A DNA stretch of 64,000 bases from Symsagittifera roscoffensis (GCF_963678635.1 NC_087068.1:25399311-25463310), one strand, 5' to 3'. Positions 1 through 13,087 are shown, counted from the first letter of the stretch. The notes: a model not told the origin generated them from the sequence alone. Translations and numbers: made by a program.

Positions 1-370
1 AACATGGCGAGACAATGTGCCCACATTTCAGTCAATGATAGATTTCATCTGCGGTTCATTTAAGTCAACATATGATGAAAATTTGAATTAGTTTTTGCGA
101 GCGTTATGTCCGCCTAGTTTCATGTCCGACCCGTATATGCTAGAGGGGGGTTGAGAAATTAGTAGATAAGCAAATTAGACGGAGGTACTTAAAAGAAAGG
201 TACTTACCCATGCTAGAGTAATGCGGCTCAAAAATTATTAATAATTGAACGGAGGCGAGTGAATTTCACCAGCGATAATGTCTCTGGTTACTTCTGGTTA
301 ATTTTGTTACTTCTCTCGGCAAAGAAGGTTTGTGTCCCGTGTAAGCGAAGTGCCAATTCCTGTCTGCGTT

Positions 371-1013
371 CAGCTCAAAATGATCAGAAACAGAACAAGA
401 CTGCTCGTATCAGGGCGAAGCCCTGAATGTTCCGACTGCCTTTTAATGTTTATGGAGCAGTAATAACCTATAAAAAAATTAAATATAATAAAGTAAAATG
501 AAAATTTGAATTTTTTTATGAAAACCATCCCCCCACAGCTCAAAATGACCAGAAACAGAACAAGACTGCTCGTATCAGGGCGAAGCTCTGAATGGTCCGA
601 CTGCCTTTTAATGTTTATGGAGCAGTAATAACCTATAAAAAATTAAGTAATAAAGTAAAATGAAAATTTGAAATTTTTTATGAAAACCATCCCCCCACAG
701 CTCAAAATGACCAGAAACAGAACAAGACTGCTCGTATCAGGGCAAAGCCCTGAATGTTCCAACTGCCTTTTAATGTTTATTGAGCAGTAATAACCTATAA
801 AAAATTAAATGTAATAAAGTAAAATGAAAATTTGAAATTTTTTATGAAAATCATCCCCCACAGCTCAAAATGACCAGAAACAGAACAAGACTGCTCGTAT
901 TAGGGCGAAGCCCTGAATGTTCCGACTGCCTTTTAATGTTTATGGAGCAGTAATAACCTATAAAAAATCAAATGTAATAAAGTAAAATGAAAATTTGAAA
1001 TTTTTTATGAAAA
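371..1013 (+). repeat. Tandem array, four copies of a ~163-bp unit
   Basis: Four near-identical copies begin at about 371, 536, 698 and 861 (spacings 165, 162 and 163 bp). Each starts with cagctcaaaatga and contains a perfect short hairpin (cagggc-gaa-gccctg in most copies). Each ends in an AT-rich stretch before the next ccatcccccca junction. The last copy runs into a different conserved tail. Diverged single copies occur near 38,575 and 40,676, so the unit is part of a dispersed family rather than a local duplication. Confidence 0.9.
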
Positions 1014-1240
1014 TCAATTATGGCAAATAAGATTAAATCTCCGCTTACGCGTTAATAGCGCGAAATATATCGCGCGTTAATTGTCCCAAATTGGCCAAAA
1101 TGGCAATCTTTAAACCCCCATAACTTTACGAAAAATGATCACAGGTAAAATATTTTTTCAAATTTAAGCTCAGGACAACAAAACCTTTTGAATGATATCA
1201 AAAATTCCGTCAATAGTGGCTAGTTGAAAAGTCGAAATTT
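1014..1240 (+). repeat. Conserved tail of the dispersed 163-bp family
   Basis: This segment contains the recognisable blocks ccgcttacgcgttaat, a gcgcgaaatatatcgcgc palindrome, ccaaattggccaaaatgg and cataactttacgaaaaatgatc. Related copies are visible at about 37,970-38,090 (+), 40,060-40,300 (-), 40,930-41,010 (+), 43,440-43,560 (-) and 44,090-44,180 (-). It follows the 163-bp array directly, and the same order (unit then tail) recurs at 40.68-41.01 kb. No coding potential is seen. Confidence 0.75.
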
Positions 1241-1861
1241 GTCTGAAGAAAAAAAACCACCACGAGCACAAATATTCCGTTACTTTCGTATCGAAAGTCT
1301 GAACAATAAAAGCTCGGGTCGAATTGTGATAAGACCGATTCGACCCAAAAAAAGTTTTGATTCGAAGCATTCCACCAAAACAACCTAAGACTAGTTTGGT
1401 TTAATGTAAAGAAAAAACTGCCTTGTGATTTAAAAAGCATTGTGATTTGAGATATAGAGTCTACGTTTTTACAAGTAGATTACTTTTATAAACAATTTAT
1501 CCCACCGCCGTGTGGCAACTTCATTTTTTTGTTCTATACATACCCATTCATTTTTTTGAATATAAAAGTTCAAATTGTGTATTTATAGCATAGATCTATT
1601 TATACTCTTGATATGTGCTCTATCAAAAATTGTAATCGAAGATTCTCAAGTTGACTATTAAAGATGAAATCTTGTCTAATTAGTGCGCTTCATACCTCCG
1701 TCAGCGGCAGTATCAAATTAGATACTTTGTCTCGCGGGAGGAGGAATATGTTGGCGTTCCGGATGAAAGAATTTAAGGTCGTTCTTCTATTTTTTGAGAT
1801 GATGACAATCATTAATTTCAACATATTTTTTTCGTGGAAAATCATTCGAAGATAACGTTTT
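1241..1861. other. Intergenic, nothing recognised
   Basis: This is AT-rich sequence with short spurious reading frames only. No exon, RNA gene or repeat boundary could be recognised. Confidence 0.5.
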
Positions 1862-2120
1862 GAGAGGGAAGCGCGCTCCAAAAAACGCTATTTTTGGTCA
1901 AACACTTCTAAAAAGTGCCCATTAACGTCACTTCTGTCCTATTTTTCTCTCCAGAAAACTACCAGAAAAAGGTATTCACAGGGAGTTGGGAAAGCTCGGA
2001 AAATAATTTTGATCGGTCTAAAAAAGTAAAAATGTTCCAACTTTTTTTGAAAATCCTCTCATAAGTCGGGGAAAATCCTAGATTGGGAGAATTCCCGGGA
2101 AAATCCAAGATCCGCGCCTG
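1862..2120. mobile_element. 5'-truncated hAT-like MITE copy
   Basis: The segment shares the internal blocks gggaagcgcgctcc, aaaaagtgccc, gaaagctcgga and cggtctaaaaaa with the copies at 41,987, 46,099 and 51,754. It ends in agatccgcgcctg, the right terminal inverted repeat of the complete copy at 46,099-46,499. The left end, including its CAG terminus, is missing. It is non-coding. Confidence 0.65.
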
Positions 2121-4040
2121 GAAGATCTTTATTTGGTCTAATTAGGGAGGAATTTTTTTAAACTTTGTCCCAGTCATTCACCCGTCGCAATGTAATTTTT
2201 TGAACTTATCGAAACCACTACATTTGGGTCGACCTGTTTGAGACAAAATAACATTGAGTGAACTGTGCTACATTTTCCCACAGAAAATCTCTTGTCGTCT
2301 GAACAAGCTCTAGTAGAAAGGAGAAGCTAAACTTTATGGTTCCAAAGTTTAAAATGGTCACAATTAGTGATATTTTTGTGGCCGCTGTTGAAAGGGAAAC
2401 TTTTCTTCATAATTAAAACTTATCAAAGCTCAAACGCAGATATAGGATTTTTGCGGAGATATGCTTCTAATTTCCTGGTGGGAAATGTTCAAAAGTTTTT
2501 ATCAAAACTTTGGGCATTGCACTCAAACAGCAACCTGTATGAACAGCAGTTTGTGCCTTAAGTCGCATCTGGTATTTTGTAACGTCCTATTTTTTGTTGA
2601 AAAGTTCACCTTGTTTGTCTCAAATATTGACCTCTCCTGATATTACTTTTACTCTTCTTTCTTCATTTCTTCCTTATCATCTCTTATGCAATTTCCGTTT
2701 CTGCTTGAAGTGAAGTTTATTTTGTTAGCGGTCCTACGTCATGTGTGTTATTATCAATTCAATGTAAATTTATTTTCATCAAAGATTTTTCTTTGTTGTT
2801 CGACTAAAAGATCTTTTACTAACTGACATTGCTTTTTTTATTGTAGCGGTAAGCGGTCAAAAAGTGCGTATTCTGGTCGTGAAGGGCACGTATTCTTTTT
2901 TCAAGTTAATCAGTCTGAGGCTTAACCCAGTGGCCTCAACGCCACATATTTAGAAGCGTATGGTATAATTTTAGAGCTCGTTGTTGAGTTGGTTAAGTCA
3001 ATCAGTCGCTGACGATTGAAATTTTTTTAAGATAAGCATCCTATTAGGCGAAATCAGATTGCCTAATAGGATTCTTTAAAAATCTTTATTATTTGCCTTT
3101 GTCTATCAGTATTTACGCTTGCAATTACTACGCTTGCGATTAGCAAGCGTTATCTAATCGGAATGTACACTTTGTTTCCGGTTAGAAACTAGTTTAACAA
3201 AATCACTGAATTAACTGTGCAGCAACTTGAAATTTCAAATTTAATTACTGAGTAAGAAAAATAGTAAACGGTTTAGGGACTGCGCTTTAATCCGGCCAGC
3301 GCCAGTTGTTTTCTAAAGCTAAACTATTTAGTATCAAAAAATGATTGGCCTATGGGTTGTCTACTTATGGTTTGGCAGCTTCGTTGCCACATTTTTGTAC
3401 TTTCTTGTTTTGTGTGATATTTTTATTGAAATTAAAAGTGTTTTTGATTCTTTGATGTAATTTGTAATTTCTGCACTTGCGATAGCGAGTGTCTTGTAAT
3501 CGGTAGCTTAAATTTTTCCCCGTAAATAACTTGAAAATGATGTTGCTTTATGATCGAACCATCGCAACTTCAAGACCCCATTGCAGCTGATCTAGAGATA
3601 ATGCAGTTGTCTTTGAAGCCTACTGTCAAGGGTTGAGTCCCGGCCGGGTTTTTTTTGTGTCTTTAATTGAGTTTTTTCCGGGAAAATTGATTTGTCAGAT
3701 TATAGTTTGTCGGCTTATGTTTTGTCGGCTTAGTTGCCATTCCACAGTTTGTTTGCGCTGTAATCAATTCTCATTGTAATCTCAAGTTGTTGATTAACTC
3801 CTGTAGTTTTTAAAATTACTATACCTGAATGGTTTATTTCAGTTTTTCTTCGCCTAGAAATTTTATTCGGCCCAAATGAATTCAGCTCTTGCTTTGTTGG
3901 TTTGGCAAATTTATTTAGCATCGAAATTAGGTTAAAAACTTTTAATTCATGTTGTCATTAAATCAAGTCGGCTGGTAGTAAAAAAAAAATAAACATTGAA
4001 ACTTTTTAAATGCTCAAAAATTTTTATAACAACCATTTAC
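2121..4040. other. Intergenic; one perfect hairpin, otherwise nothing
   Basis: A perfect 10-bp inverted repeat (cctattaggc at 3040-3049, gcctaatagg at 3061-3070, 11-nt loop) is the only clear structure. The remainder is AT-rich with no supported gene. Confidence 0.5.
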
Positions 4041-4044
4041 TTTT

Positions 4045-5090
4045 GTATTTTTGTTTTCAGATCAATTGGCGTCTAACCACGTGTTTTGACTTAGTGGACG
4101 CTCAAAAAATGTTGAAGCTTGCATAATGTTAGTTGTATTTCTCCTCTGTTTTTCTATTATTGAGTTTTTCGAATTTGCTAAAAAAAATGTTGAATTTTTG
4201 TATGACAACTATTGACTTTGGTATGTTTGTTTTCGGACCAACTGACGTCTTATACGTGTTGTGCCTTAGTGGAAGCTTGAAAAGTACTATAATCTTTCTT
4301 TTTGCTTTTGGCTGTGTTTCTCGTTGGTTTTTCTGATTTAGAATTCTTCGTACTTAACAAATTGTTGAATGTTTTTTTTTTTGCCTAATGTTAGTTGTGT
4401 TTCTCTGTTTTTCTAATATTGATTTTTTCGAATTTCCTTTGGTATGTTTGTTTTGGGATCAGGTGACGTCTGTTACGTGTTGTGGCTTAGTTGACGCTCG
4501 AAAAATACTTTAAATTTGCCTAATGCTAATTGTTGTGTTTTTCGTCTGTTTTTCTGAGATCGAATTTTTCCCATTTTCAAAAAAAATGTTGATTTTTAAT
4601 GACATTTTTTTTCGGCGTTTTTGTTTCCAGATCGGTTGGCTTCTATTTACGCATTCATGGCTTATTAGGCGCTCGGAATGGCTTACTATCTTGCTTATTG
4701 CTATAGGTTGTGTTTCTCGTCTGTTTTTCTGTGATAGAATTTTTCGTAATTCCAGTTTTTCAAGTTTTTTTTTCACTTAGTTATTTCCATTTCACTGACA
4801 ATGATTTATTAGCTTGCAATGGTGTTATGGCTTAGTGAACGCTCGAAAAGTACTGAAAGCTTGCATATGTTTCTCGTTAGTTTTTCTGAGATTGAATTTG
4901 TTGTATTTAAAAAAAGTTAATGATTTTTGACAATTTTCTTTGGCGTTTTTGTTTTCGGATCAATTTGCGTATAACTACGTGTTGTTGGCTTAGTGGACGC
5001 TCGGAAAATACTAAAAGGTTGCTTATTGGTAGTGGTTATGTTTCTCGTCTGTTTTTCTGTGATTGAATTTTTCATATTTCCAATATTTTG
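4045..5090 (+). repeat. Degenerate tandem array, ~170-bp unit
   Basis: Blocks resembling ttttgttttcggatcaattggcgt followed by gtgttgtggcttagtggacgctcg recur at about 4051, 4226, 4446, 4621, roughly 4800 (very diverged) and 4951. The spacing is about 170-220 bp or a multiple. Each block is followed by a tttctcgtctgtttttctgag-like stretch. Copies are far more diverged than in the 163-bp array, so this is an older array. It lies just upstream of the FHL gene. Confidence 0.7.
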
Positions 5091-5406
5091 CTGGCCAAGC
5101 AGTAGCTTGCAATTGTACGCTTTCGTATCTCAAATGATGTGTAGCCCCGCTTCGTTTCTATGTCTGGATATGTATCGCCTAAATCGTTGATATTTTTGTT
5201 TGCGTTTGAAAATGTGCCTCCCATTTTGCCCGCTTTTGATGAATGAATTTCTCGATAGATTGTGGTATAAACTACAAAAGCAGTTAAATATGGCAGTATT
5301 GTAGTTTTTGATCAAACCAATGAAATCTAGTTCTGTATAAGATGTTTGTTTGTGAATTTTTAAGATAAAAGTTTGAGGTGACTTCAGAATTAACAGCGCC
5401 GACACA

Positions 5407-8400
5407 ATGGACGAAACTTCGGATTCACATGCAAACAATAATCATTCGAATGTTCCGAACGGCAACTGTAGCTCCTCTTCGTCTTTATGTGAGTCATGCA
5501 GTCGTGATTTGGCCGGAGACAGACATGTTCAGGTAAAGTTCATGTACAATAAGTTCTAAATGTATTCAGTTCCCCCCAGGGTCCCCAATTAAGCCACTGT
5601 TGTAACGTTTCGACTATTTTACGCGCAGAAAGACAGGCTGAGTTTCTGTGTGGGCTGCTACGAGGAGAGATATGCGAACACGTGCTACAGTTGCAGCCAC
5701 AAAATCAGAACAGATTCAAAGGTAACTGATGATGGTACTTCATTCTATTTTGCAGCAGTTTTTTATCTGGTTGTTTTTGGTGCGGATAAATTAATGCTTT
5801 TTGTCACACTATCTTGTACAAAGATGTATGATACATTGGGTTATTCACTTTTTTATTATTTTTTCTTCGCGAAATTTTTAGAGACGAATTTAAGTTTTCA
5901 AATTATGTGCCGAATGAAATTTTCGAATTTCAGGATGTGTCGTTTTCATGATTCGTAAGTAGAAGAAACTAATAAATCTTTCCTTAATTCTGTATGGAAT
6001 TATTGTAACACTGGTTAGAACATTTTTCATGTCTATCTCTTTAACAAGCATCTTTCTAATGGAATTTTTAATTAACATCAAAATGTGCGCAAATTTTTTA
6101 TTCATTGGATTTGAGTAACAAACAGGAGTTAACGTTGAGAACTTGGTTTTCTGCTTTTGAAAAAGACTTTCGAAATATCCTTCCAAAGGATCGTGTGAAT
6201 TTTTACGTTTCATTGGCGTGCTTGAAGCCCTTGGAAAAACACCTTCTTTCAACTTAACTAATACAACTAGCCACTTTTGTATGTTTCCAGGATCTGGCGT
6301 ACCAAAACAAACACTGGCACGAGCGTTGTTTTCTCTGTGCCCACTGCAGTGTGCCTCTCATAGACAAACTGTTCGGATCCAACGAAGACAAATTGTACTG
6401 CGAAGTGTGCTATGAAGAACTATTTGGTCTGAAGTGTGACGCTTGTGCGAAGCCGTTCAAAGCCGGTAATATCAATTGTTTCGACCACTGAAAATGGAAA
6501 TTAACTTTGCATTCTGCTGTCTTATGTTCGTTGTCGAGGAAAATTGGTTTGAACGTTTTTGGGTTCATTAGACTTCAATCATTGTGACTTTGGGTAGAGT
6601 TTCCTGACTTAAATCCTTGATGAAACTATATGCAAATTCTAACTCTTCTATTATACCAGCCTTGTTCTTTTTTATCCAACCTAAGTCGCGCGTTTTCGTT
6701 TTCACTTTCTGTGATGATTTTTTTTGTTTCGACTTCCGAAGAAAGTGAGGAATTTATATGCTCGGGGTATTTTTTATACTGACCTATTTGTATAAAACTC
6801 TGGTCCCTCGACAGATCAATCTCTTTATCTGCATGGGCCCAACTGGTTGTGCACACCACTATTGTTTTCTACTTAGAGTCTGACTAAACTGCTCGTTTCA
6901 TATTTTACCCTTGGCGAATTATCCGCACTAGAAAGTTCTCCAAATTGCATCTAGGCAGCTTATTGGTTTTATTAATTCCATACACGACTCAAATTTTGAT
7001 ATTATCTGCTTATATTCATAGCTTTGTCAATATTTAATTTAACAAAAACTATTAGAGACCGTTTGAGACTGTAATATACGGGACACATATCGCTTTGTAT
7101 TAACATACTGTGTGGGGGAGCGTTTTCTTAAAAAATCAAGTTGTGAAATCAGAGGAACACTCGTTTTGCTTTAGCATTTTCTGCGATATTTTTTGCGTTT
7201 GCTTGCAAAGTGAAACCTCACTACTGTGTAATTAATAGATTTTTTTGATTGTTTTTTAACTGTGTAAACTCACATTTGCTCACCGCATCTCGGCCCCCAC
7301 TATTAGAAAAAAACACAAAGAATAAGATTTTCTAATGAGTTTTTAAGTTTTTGTCTCTTTGTCTTGACACAAGCAACACTTCTGTAATAATATCAATTCA
7401 ATTTTGTTCCCATGTAGCTCGCTTGTTGCATTTTTGTGTTCATTGTTTTTATCCGTGTTGAGCTCAAATACAATTAAGTAATTTATTGGCATATGTTTCA
7501 TCCGTTTAAATAAGCGCATTCATTATTACCTGGTAATTATTATTCAAGTATGAACAAAGTCTGTAATTCGTTAGGTTTCGGAGTAAGTATACTTTAGTGG
7601 ACTGTCTAAGTTTTCGTATGTCACCTAGAATGTTTCTCCAAGATAATTGGCTAGATTTGCCGCTGTGACTAGATCTTTTGCAAGTTTGTTATCTTTTTCG
7701 GCTGGTCCTCTGTTCTGTTGACTTTTAATGCTATTTTTTTGATTTCGTTGCTTGTTTCTGCGTTTTACATCATCATTTCTGTGTAATTACACTTGCGAAG
7801 CAAATTGTATTAGTACAAAAATTCTTTTTTTCACATTTTTTTTCAGCAAATTGTATTAGTACAAAAATTCTTTTTTTCACATTTTTTTTTGTTTTGTCGC
7901 AAATAAAAGTGCTAACTTTGGTGGCACCTTTGAATCGGTAGGCTGCGGTAGCAGTATAATATCATATGTGCTTTGACATTTGAATAGTAAAAAGTTAACA
8001 CAGCTGATGCATTTTTAATTCATCAAATTTACCGAAAAAAGTTATTTGTTTCAATCAGCAGTACAATGATAAAAAGCTCGATTTCAGAAGTTTTCCAACT
8101 CAGTGTACCTTGCAATTTTTTTTTGAAATTCGTTATTTTTGCATAATTTGCCTTTATGCTTTCCAATTTATTATATGCAAAATTGTGTCTTTTTGTATTT
8201 GGTGCTACTTTTGGTGCATCGAATTGGCAATTTATTAGCAAACGTAGCTGCGTTATTGGTGGCTAGTTTTGCGGGATTTCAAGCATCCGTGACTGAGTGG
8301 TTAATGCGTGAGACTTAAGTTTGCTAGGTCGCAGATTCGAATCCGACACAAAGCCGAGTTTTTCTAATTCGAGGCTTATTTCTAGTTTCTCTTCACTTGT

Positions 8401-11224
8401 TAGAGCTGTTTTTTGGCCGTGTTCTGGCACGTGTTTGCAAAACCCAGCTTCGCCTCTGTGTGATTTTTGTGAAGGTAGTTGTGATCGAAATACTCTGGCT
8501 GGCTTGCGCGCTCATTAAGTGGCCGTTGTTTTTCAATTTTGGTGAAAAAAAAATCGGCAGTTTTAATTGATTCAAAAGATTTGTTTAGTGAAGGTGATTA
8601 TGAACTAATGTGAATAATAAATGAGCGCTCGTGCTGATCAATTTCCGATTTAATAGATTCGGAGAATTTTTAATTAGTTCATGCAACTTTTGGCATGGAA
8701 CAGTTACATCATTTAGCTCGGAAAAGTACAATGTAAGGGTAAAGATTGTGAGTTCAAACTCGATTTTAAAGTAGATTATATGCTAGAAATCTTTAAATTA
8801 ATTTCTGGTATTTTAAATGCAGAGCTCAAATAGTGCGTGTACATAATCAAACTCTAAGGACGCCCATAAACCTAGTGGCTTGCAACGAGCAGTGTCGTAA
8901 AATTTTATAATTAGTTAAATTAAGTACCCGGTTCAGAGGTAAAAATGATAAGTAAAAAAGATTCATTAAAATTTTGTTATCTTTGAAATAGATTTTTTTC
9001 ATTTTTTCAATCCATACTAAAATTTCATTTTAGAGAAATCTTGGCATTTTTTTGGTGAAAAAATTTTTTATTTAAAAAGAAGTTGACATCATGTTTTTGT
9101 GATAGTAAAAGACTTACTCAGTAAATTCGTCTGATGTTTCAAAAGCGGAAATAGTTTTTTGCCCTACTTTTTGTAAAGACTGTTGGGTTGGACTCGCAAG
9201 ATTTCATAACAGTTCCTTTTGGTGACAGGTTGCACTGATGTAAAACAGTTTCCTTGTATATTGCAACATATAAAAGTTGTAAACAGTGTATATTTTGTTT
9301 GTATTAAATTAATTTGTGACATAATCCATTATTTTTTTGAAGAATTGTTGTAGAATGAGCTGCTGGAATATCAAGATTCTATTAAGGTTACATTTATTGA
9401 CCGTCCCTATACAATTTTTCTATAGGAAGTTACTGGTTGAGCCTATGAATTATAGAACAGTAATGACTTGGTTGAGAAAAAGTTTGTTGCGCTGAAGAGT
9501 ATACCGTTAAATTGTTTCAATCGTTTGCAAATTACGTCAAAATTGCAAGTAATTTGAAATTTTTCATCAATTATTATCTCCATTTATTTGAATTGCTTTG
9601 TTTGGTCTATTGTACCAGCCCCCATTGAAATTTCAAATTTTTTTATCAGTCCCAAAATTATCTGAATGAGGACTCTCAATAAGGAAAATTTGATTTTTTT
9701 TTCAAATATCAAGTTAAAACTTGCTCAAAAGTGGCAGAATGTCAAAAAATGGGAAATTTAGTTAATTGTTTTTTTTTGTTCTGTAAAGGTGGTAAGAAGT
9801 TGGAGTGGAATGGCCAGCAGTGGCATGAGGAGTGTTTCCAGTGCACCAATTGCACCACTGTGATTGGCTGCAGCTCCTTCCTCCCCAAAGACACCAGTCC
9901 CTACTGTGTGCCCTGCTTCAACAAACTATTCGCTCCCAAGTGCTCCAACTGCTCTAAGGTAGTAAACTTATTTCCTTACACAATACGCTCATTTTATCTT
10001 GTGTTAAGCTTTTCATAAGTTTTTCTTATATGCTTGGGTTTCCTGTATATAGCAAAAAATTGGTTCGAACCTGAGTAACCAAAGTAGTAGTCACAATTTG
10101 GATTTTTCGTTATCAACCGTGCTTTTGATTAATTTTTGGATTTTCATTTAAAATTCAAACTGATCCGTTTTGCGAGTTTCTTGGTACTGGCTTACGAGTT
10201 TTGCATTTTGGGCAGTCTTGCTCGAAACTTTTGGTTACCTATTATAAAATTTACCGAATTGGACAAAAGTTACTCTTACAGCTTTTAAGTTTTCAACGAC
10301 GATCCGAACCAATTCCAGGCCAAACACGGCGAATCGGATCGAAAAGTGTTTCATTGCATTCTATTTTTTCTAAAAATTCTTTGAATGCGTAAGTGTGCTA
10401 CTTGTACATGATTAAAGTTCAGTCTCTTTCACTTTAGGCCATAATGACTGGTGGAATCATTTATAAGAATGAGCCCTACCACAAAGAGTGCTTCCACTGC
10501 CACAACTGCAACAAGAAGCTAGACAAGGAGAAGTTCACTTCGAGAGACGACCAGCCATATTGTACTGAGTGCTTTGCTGAGTTGTTCTCCAGAAGGTGTA
10601 CACATTGTAACAAACCAATCACGGGTTGGTAAAGATAGTTTCAAACCTGGAAAAGTTACAATCGCGTACCTTATAGGGGTTTTTTATTTGGTAGGATTTA
10701 AGTGCTATTTATTGATGGCGATGTTATAGAAACGACTAAATGCTTAGCTGATTTGTCTAATGTATCCAACGTCTAAAGTCCTGTATATCAGAAGCAAGAT
10801 AACACATTCATATGTTAAATTGTGTTGGTTCAATAAAACGAAGCAATCGGTGGAAAATGTAAATAATTCAAAACTTGCTTAGTTTTTTTTCCGGAAATGA
10901 ATCCAATCCGTCTTAGGTCCAGCAGGCACAAAGTTGATCTCTTTCGGGGGTCGGTTTTGGCACAATGAGTGCTTCAACTGCAGTTGCTCTTCTTGTGGAA
11001 ACACCAATCTGGTCGGCAAGGGTTTCGTCATGGACCAACAGGACATACTATGTCCAGACTGTGGGAAACTTCCATTTCAAAAACGAAAAACAAACACCAA
11101 TAATAATAACGAAAACAATGTTGACAACAAAAATAGTAACCTTGGACGAAAGAAAGCAGACAATGGAAATGCGAATACTGGAAACGGTTTACAAGAGATC
11201 TCGTCTGTGAACAAAACTCCATAA
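5407..11224 (+). CDS. FHL: Four-and-a-half LIM domain protein (FHL family), six exons
   Basis: The exons are 5407-5532, 5629-5721, 6291-6465, 9789-9958, 10438-10624 and 10917-11224. All junctions are GT/AG and all phases agree, giving 352 aa. The start is the ATG at 5407; an earlier exon cannot be excluded. The product has a Ser/Asn-rich N-terminus, a half-LIM (Cys28, 31, 49, 52) and four full zinc-binding LIM domains beginning near Cys61, Cys122, Cys183 and Cys242. This is the FHL layout, including the ANTC, WHE-C, PKD-CVPC and CPDCGK signatures. FHL proteins are muscle/adhesion and nuclear scaffold proteins that bind partners through LIM zinc fingers. Two oddities: the last LIM has extra residues, with C-x4-C (272/277, extra Cys274) where C-x2-C is usual, and a ~50-residue Asn/Lys-rich tail follows the final domain. 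The fifth donor is the weak gttggt at 10,625; the nearby gtaaag breaks the frame. Confidence 0.93.
7800..7891 (+). repeat. 46-bp direct duplication in FHL intron 3
   Basis: The block gcaaattgtattagtacaaa with its T-rich continuation occurs twice in tandem, starting at 7800 and 7846, nearly identically. It is a recent local duplication inside the long intron 6466-9788. Confidence 0.8.
8281..8345 (+). repeat. tRNA-Leu-like sequence, probable SINE head or tRNA relic
   Basis: An A-box-like segment (tgactgagtggttaatgcg), a cttaag anticodon-loop-like segment and a B-box (gattcgaatcc) are spaced as in a type II tRNA. The D and T stems pair poorly, so this is not a functional tRNA gene. It lies within FHL intron 3 on the sense strand. 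A tRNA-derived SINE is the simplest reading; the 3' end of such an element could not be placed. Confidence 0.5.
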
Positions 11225-13087
11225 TTATTTCTATGAGTTTGTATAAAAGTTTTTTGGCCATCCTATTTTTGTTACTTGTTTTATGCTTTGAATACTGTAT
11301 TGGATCAGAATTTACTTAAATTTGATAAAATTTTTGAGTTAGTCACCACTTGTTATCATTGAATTAGTCACCATTAGATACCAGATATGCTTACGTTGTT
11401 ATTTGAATACAACTTTCATTGGACAAAAATGAGTTTTTGTTGTCGTTTTTTGTATAATAATATTTTAAAAACTTGAATGAAGTAAGTTCTCAGCTAAGTT
11501 CCTAAAACCGCTTCCTATCAACAAATATTTATTCTCTAAGTCAGGAACAAGATTTAGAATCAGTTGCTGTTTACTGGAAAATTGATCAGAAGAAAGTAAT
11601 TAGTAACAGCAAGCTTATGCTTTCGATAAGAATTCCTCCATTTTTTCAAGATAGAATGTCAATCAAGAATTGACGTCTTAACTACCTTTCACACCGTAAA
11701 ATTTCTCTCACAAAATTTTTTCAGTACAACTTGCTTGGAACTAATGTTGTTTTAGAAGTGTTCTTATGCCATTTGAGGCGTAATCATTTTTCATTTATTT
11801 AGGTCGCTAAGTTTTTTCTCAGGAAGTCTTAAACTTTTCTCACTCAGATTTAGCTTCCGCATTTAAAGCTCACTCGCAAACTAGTTTGCGAAATGAAATG
11901 CAAAACACGCTCTCCAAAAACGCGTCGAAATGGCCGATAAACTGGAGATTCGAAAGAATAAAGCTTAACCTTTTGATCCAGTTTTCTCCATTAAGTAAAA
12001 ATACTGATTTCAGTGTTGTTAAAAAAAGGTTTGTTGAAATATTTTTGTGAATTGGAAAAAAAAATAGGAAAATTGGAAAATTTTTGTGAATTGGGATGGA
12101 AATATTTTTGAGAATTGGATTTTTGTAAATTAGAAAAATTTACAAAAAAAATTTTTCAATCAAATCTTTTTGTGAATTTAAAATTTGATTTGAAAAAAAT
12201 ATCAGCATATATCGCTTTACAGATCAATTCAGAGTAAAAAGTTGATAGCGTCAAAGAAGAGCCTGAGATATGATAACGAGGTACTTATGTTCCTAACGAT
12301 AAAACTTACTCAAAAACAATGTTTTTCAACGGTATTTGATTACAGAGGTTACTTTTTACGGAACTCTGAGCACTACTTGTACAGCAACAATGTTTTTGGA
12401 CCTGATCAATTTTTTTTGCAACGGTGCTAGGAATTTGAAATTTAAGTTCAAAAAATTTGAAAGAAGTAGGTGTATATTGTATACTTTAAAAATAATCACA
12501 TTTCTGCACGTTTGTGAATTAAATTGACTACAATAACTGCTTTTTTACTTTTAAGAATAACTTTGTTTCTTCGTAGTTTTTCCATGAGCATCATTTATGC
12601 CTTTAACGTAAGGCGGGTGGATTTTGGTTGTCTTTTTAAAATTTCCAGACTAGGTTTTTGGTATGTTCTAGCAAATATGTTGCTCTCAGAACTCGAAAGA
12701 CTTAGCAAACTCTCATGTCACTTGCGCGCTTTCGGCGAAACCAGTTTTCACCAGGCAAGGGTTTTTAATTATACGGTTTTAATTGAGTACGAAATTAATC
12801 TTGGTTTCTGAATTTGAAGCATTTTTATTTGTAAATCAATTAAACTTTAAATTTATTAACCAAAACAGGAAAATTAACAAAATATAGTTTGAAATCAAAT
12901 TCAATGTAGAAACCGCCGGTTTGAGCAAACAATTCCAACGTTTTCAAACTTTACTTTTATTGTATTTTCTGCATATAAAAGCAAAACTTATCAAGATTTG
13001 TGCTTTTGTTTTTAAAGTCGCTTTCAAAGTCGCAGAAAATCAGATTGCGATTATCGGACATTGAAATCGGCTGTTCCGTCGGTTCTA
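11225..13087. other. Intergenic spacer with a diverged dispersed repeat
   Basis: About 11,880-11,995 (blocks ctctccaaaaacgcg, gaaatggc, ttgatccagttt) weakly resembles 17,080-17,205, the host sequence just before the large LTR element. A low-complexity gaattggaaaattt stretch lies at 12,040-12,200. No gene is recognised. Confidence 0.4.

Noticed and set aside
3545-3650. tRNA-like stretch ending gggttgagtcccggccggg followed by a T run
   Set aside because: The T-loop-like part is suggestive, but no A-box, anticodon stem or acceptor pairing could be built.
8690-8765. Second tRNA-like segment (ttagctcgg ... gagttcaaactcg) in FHL intron 3
   Set aside because: Only short box-like matches; the stems do not pair convincingly.
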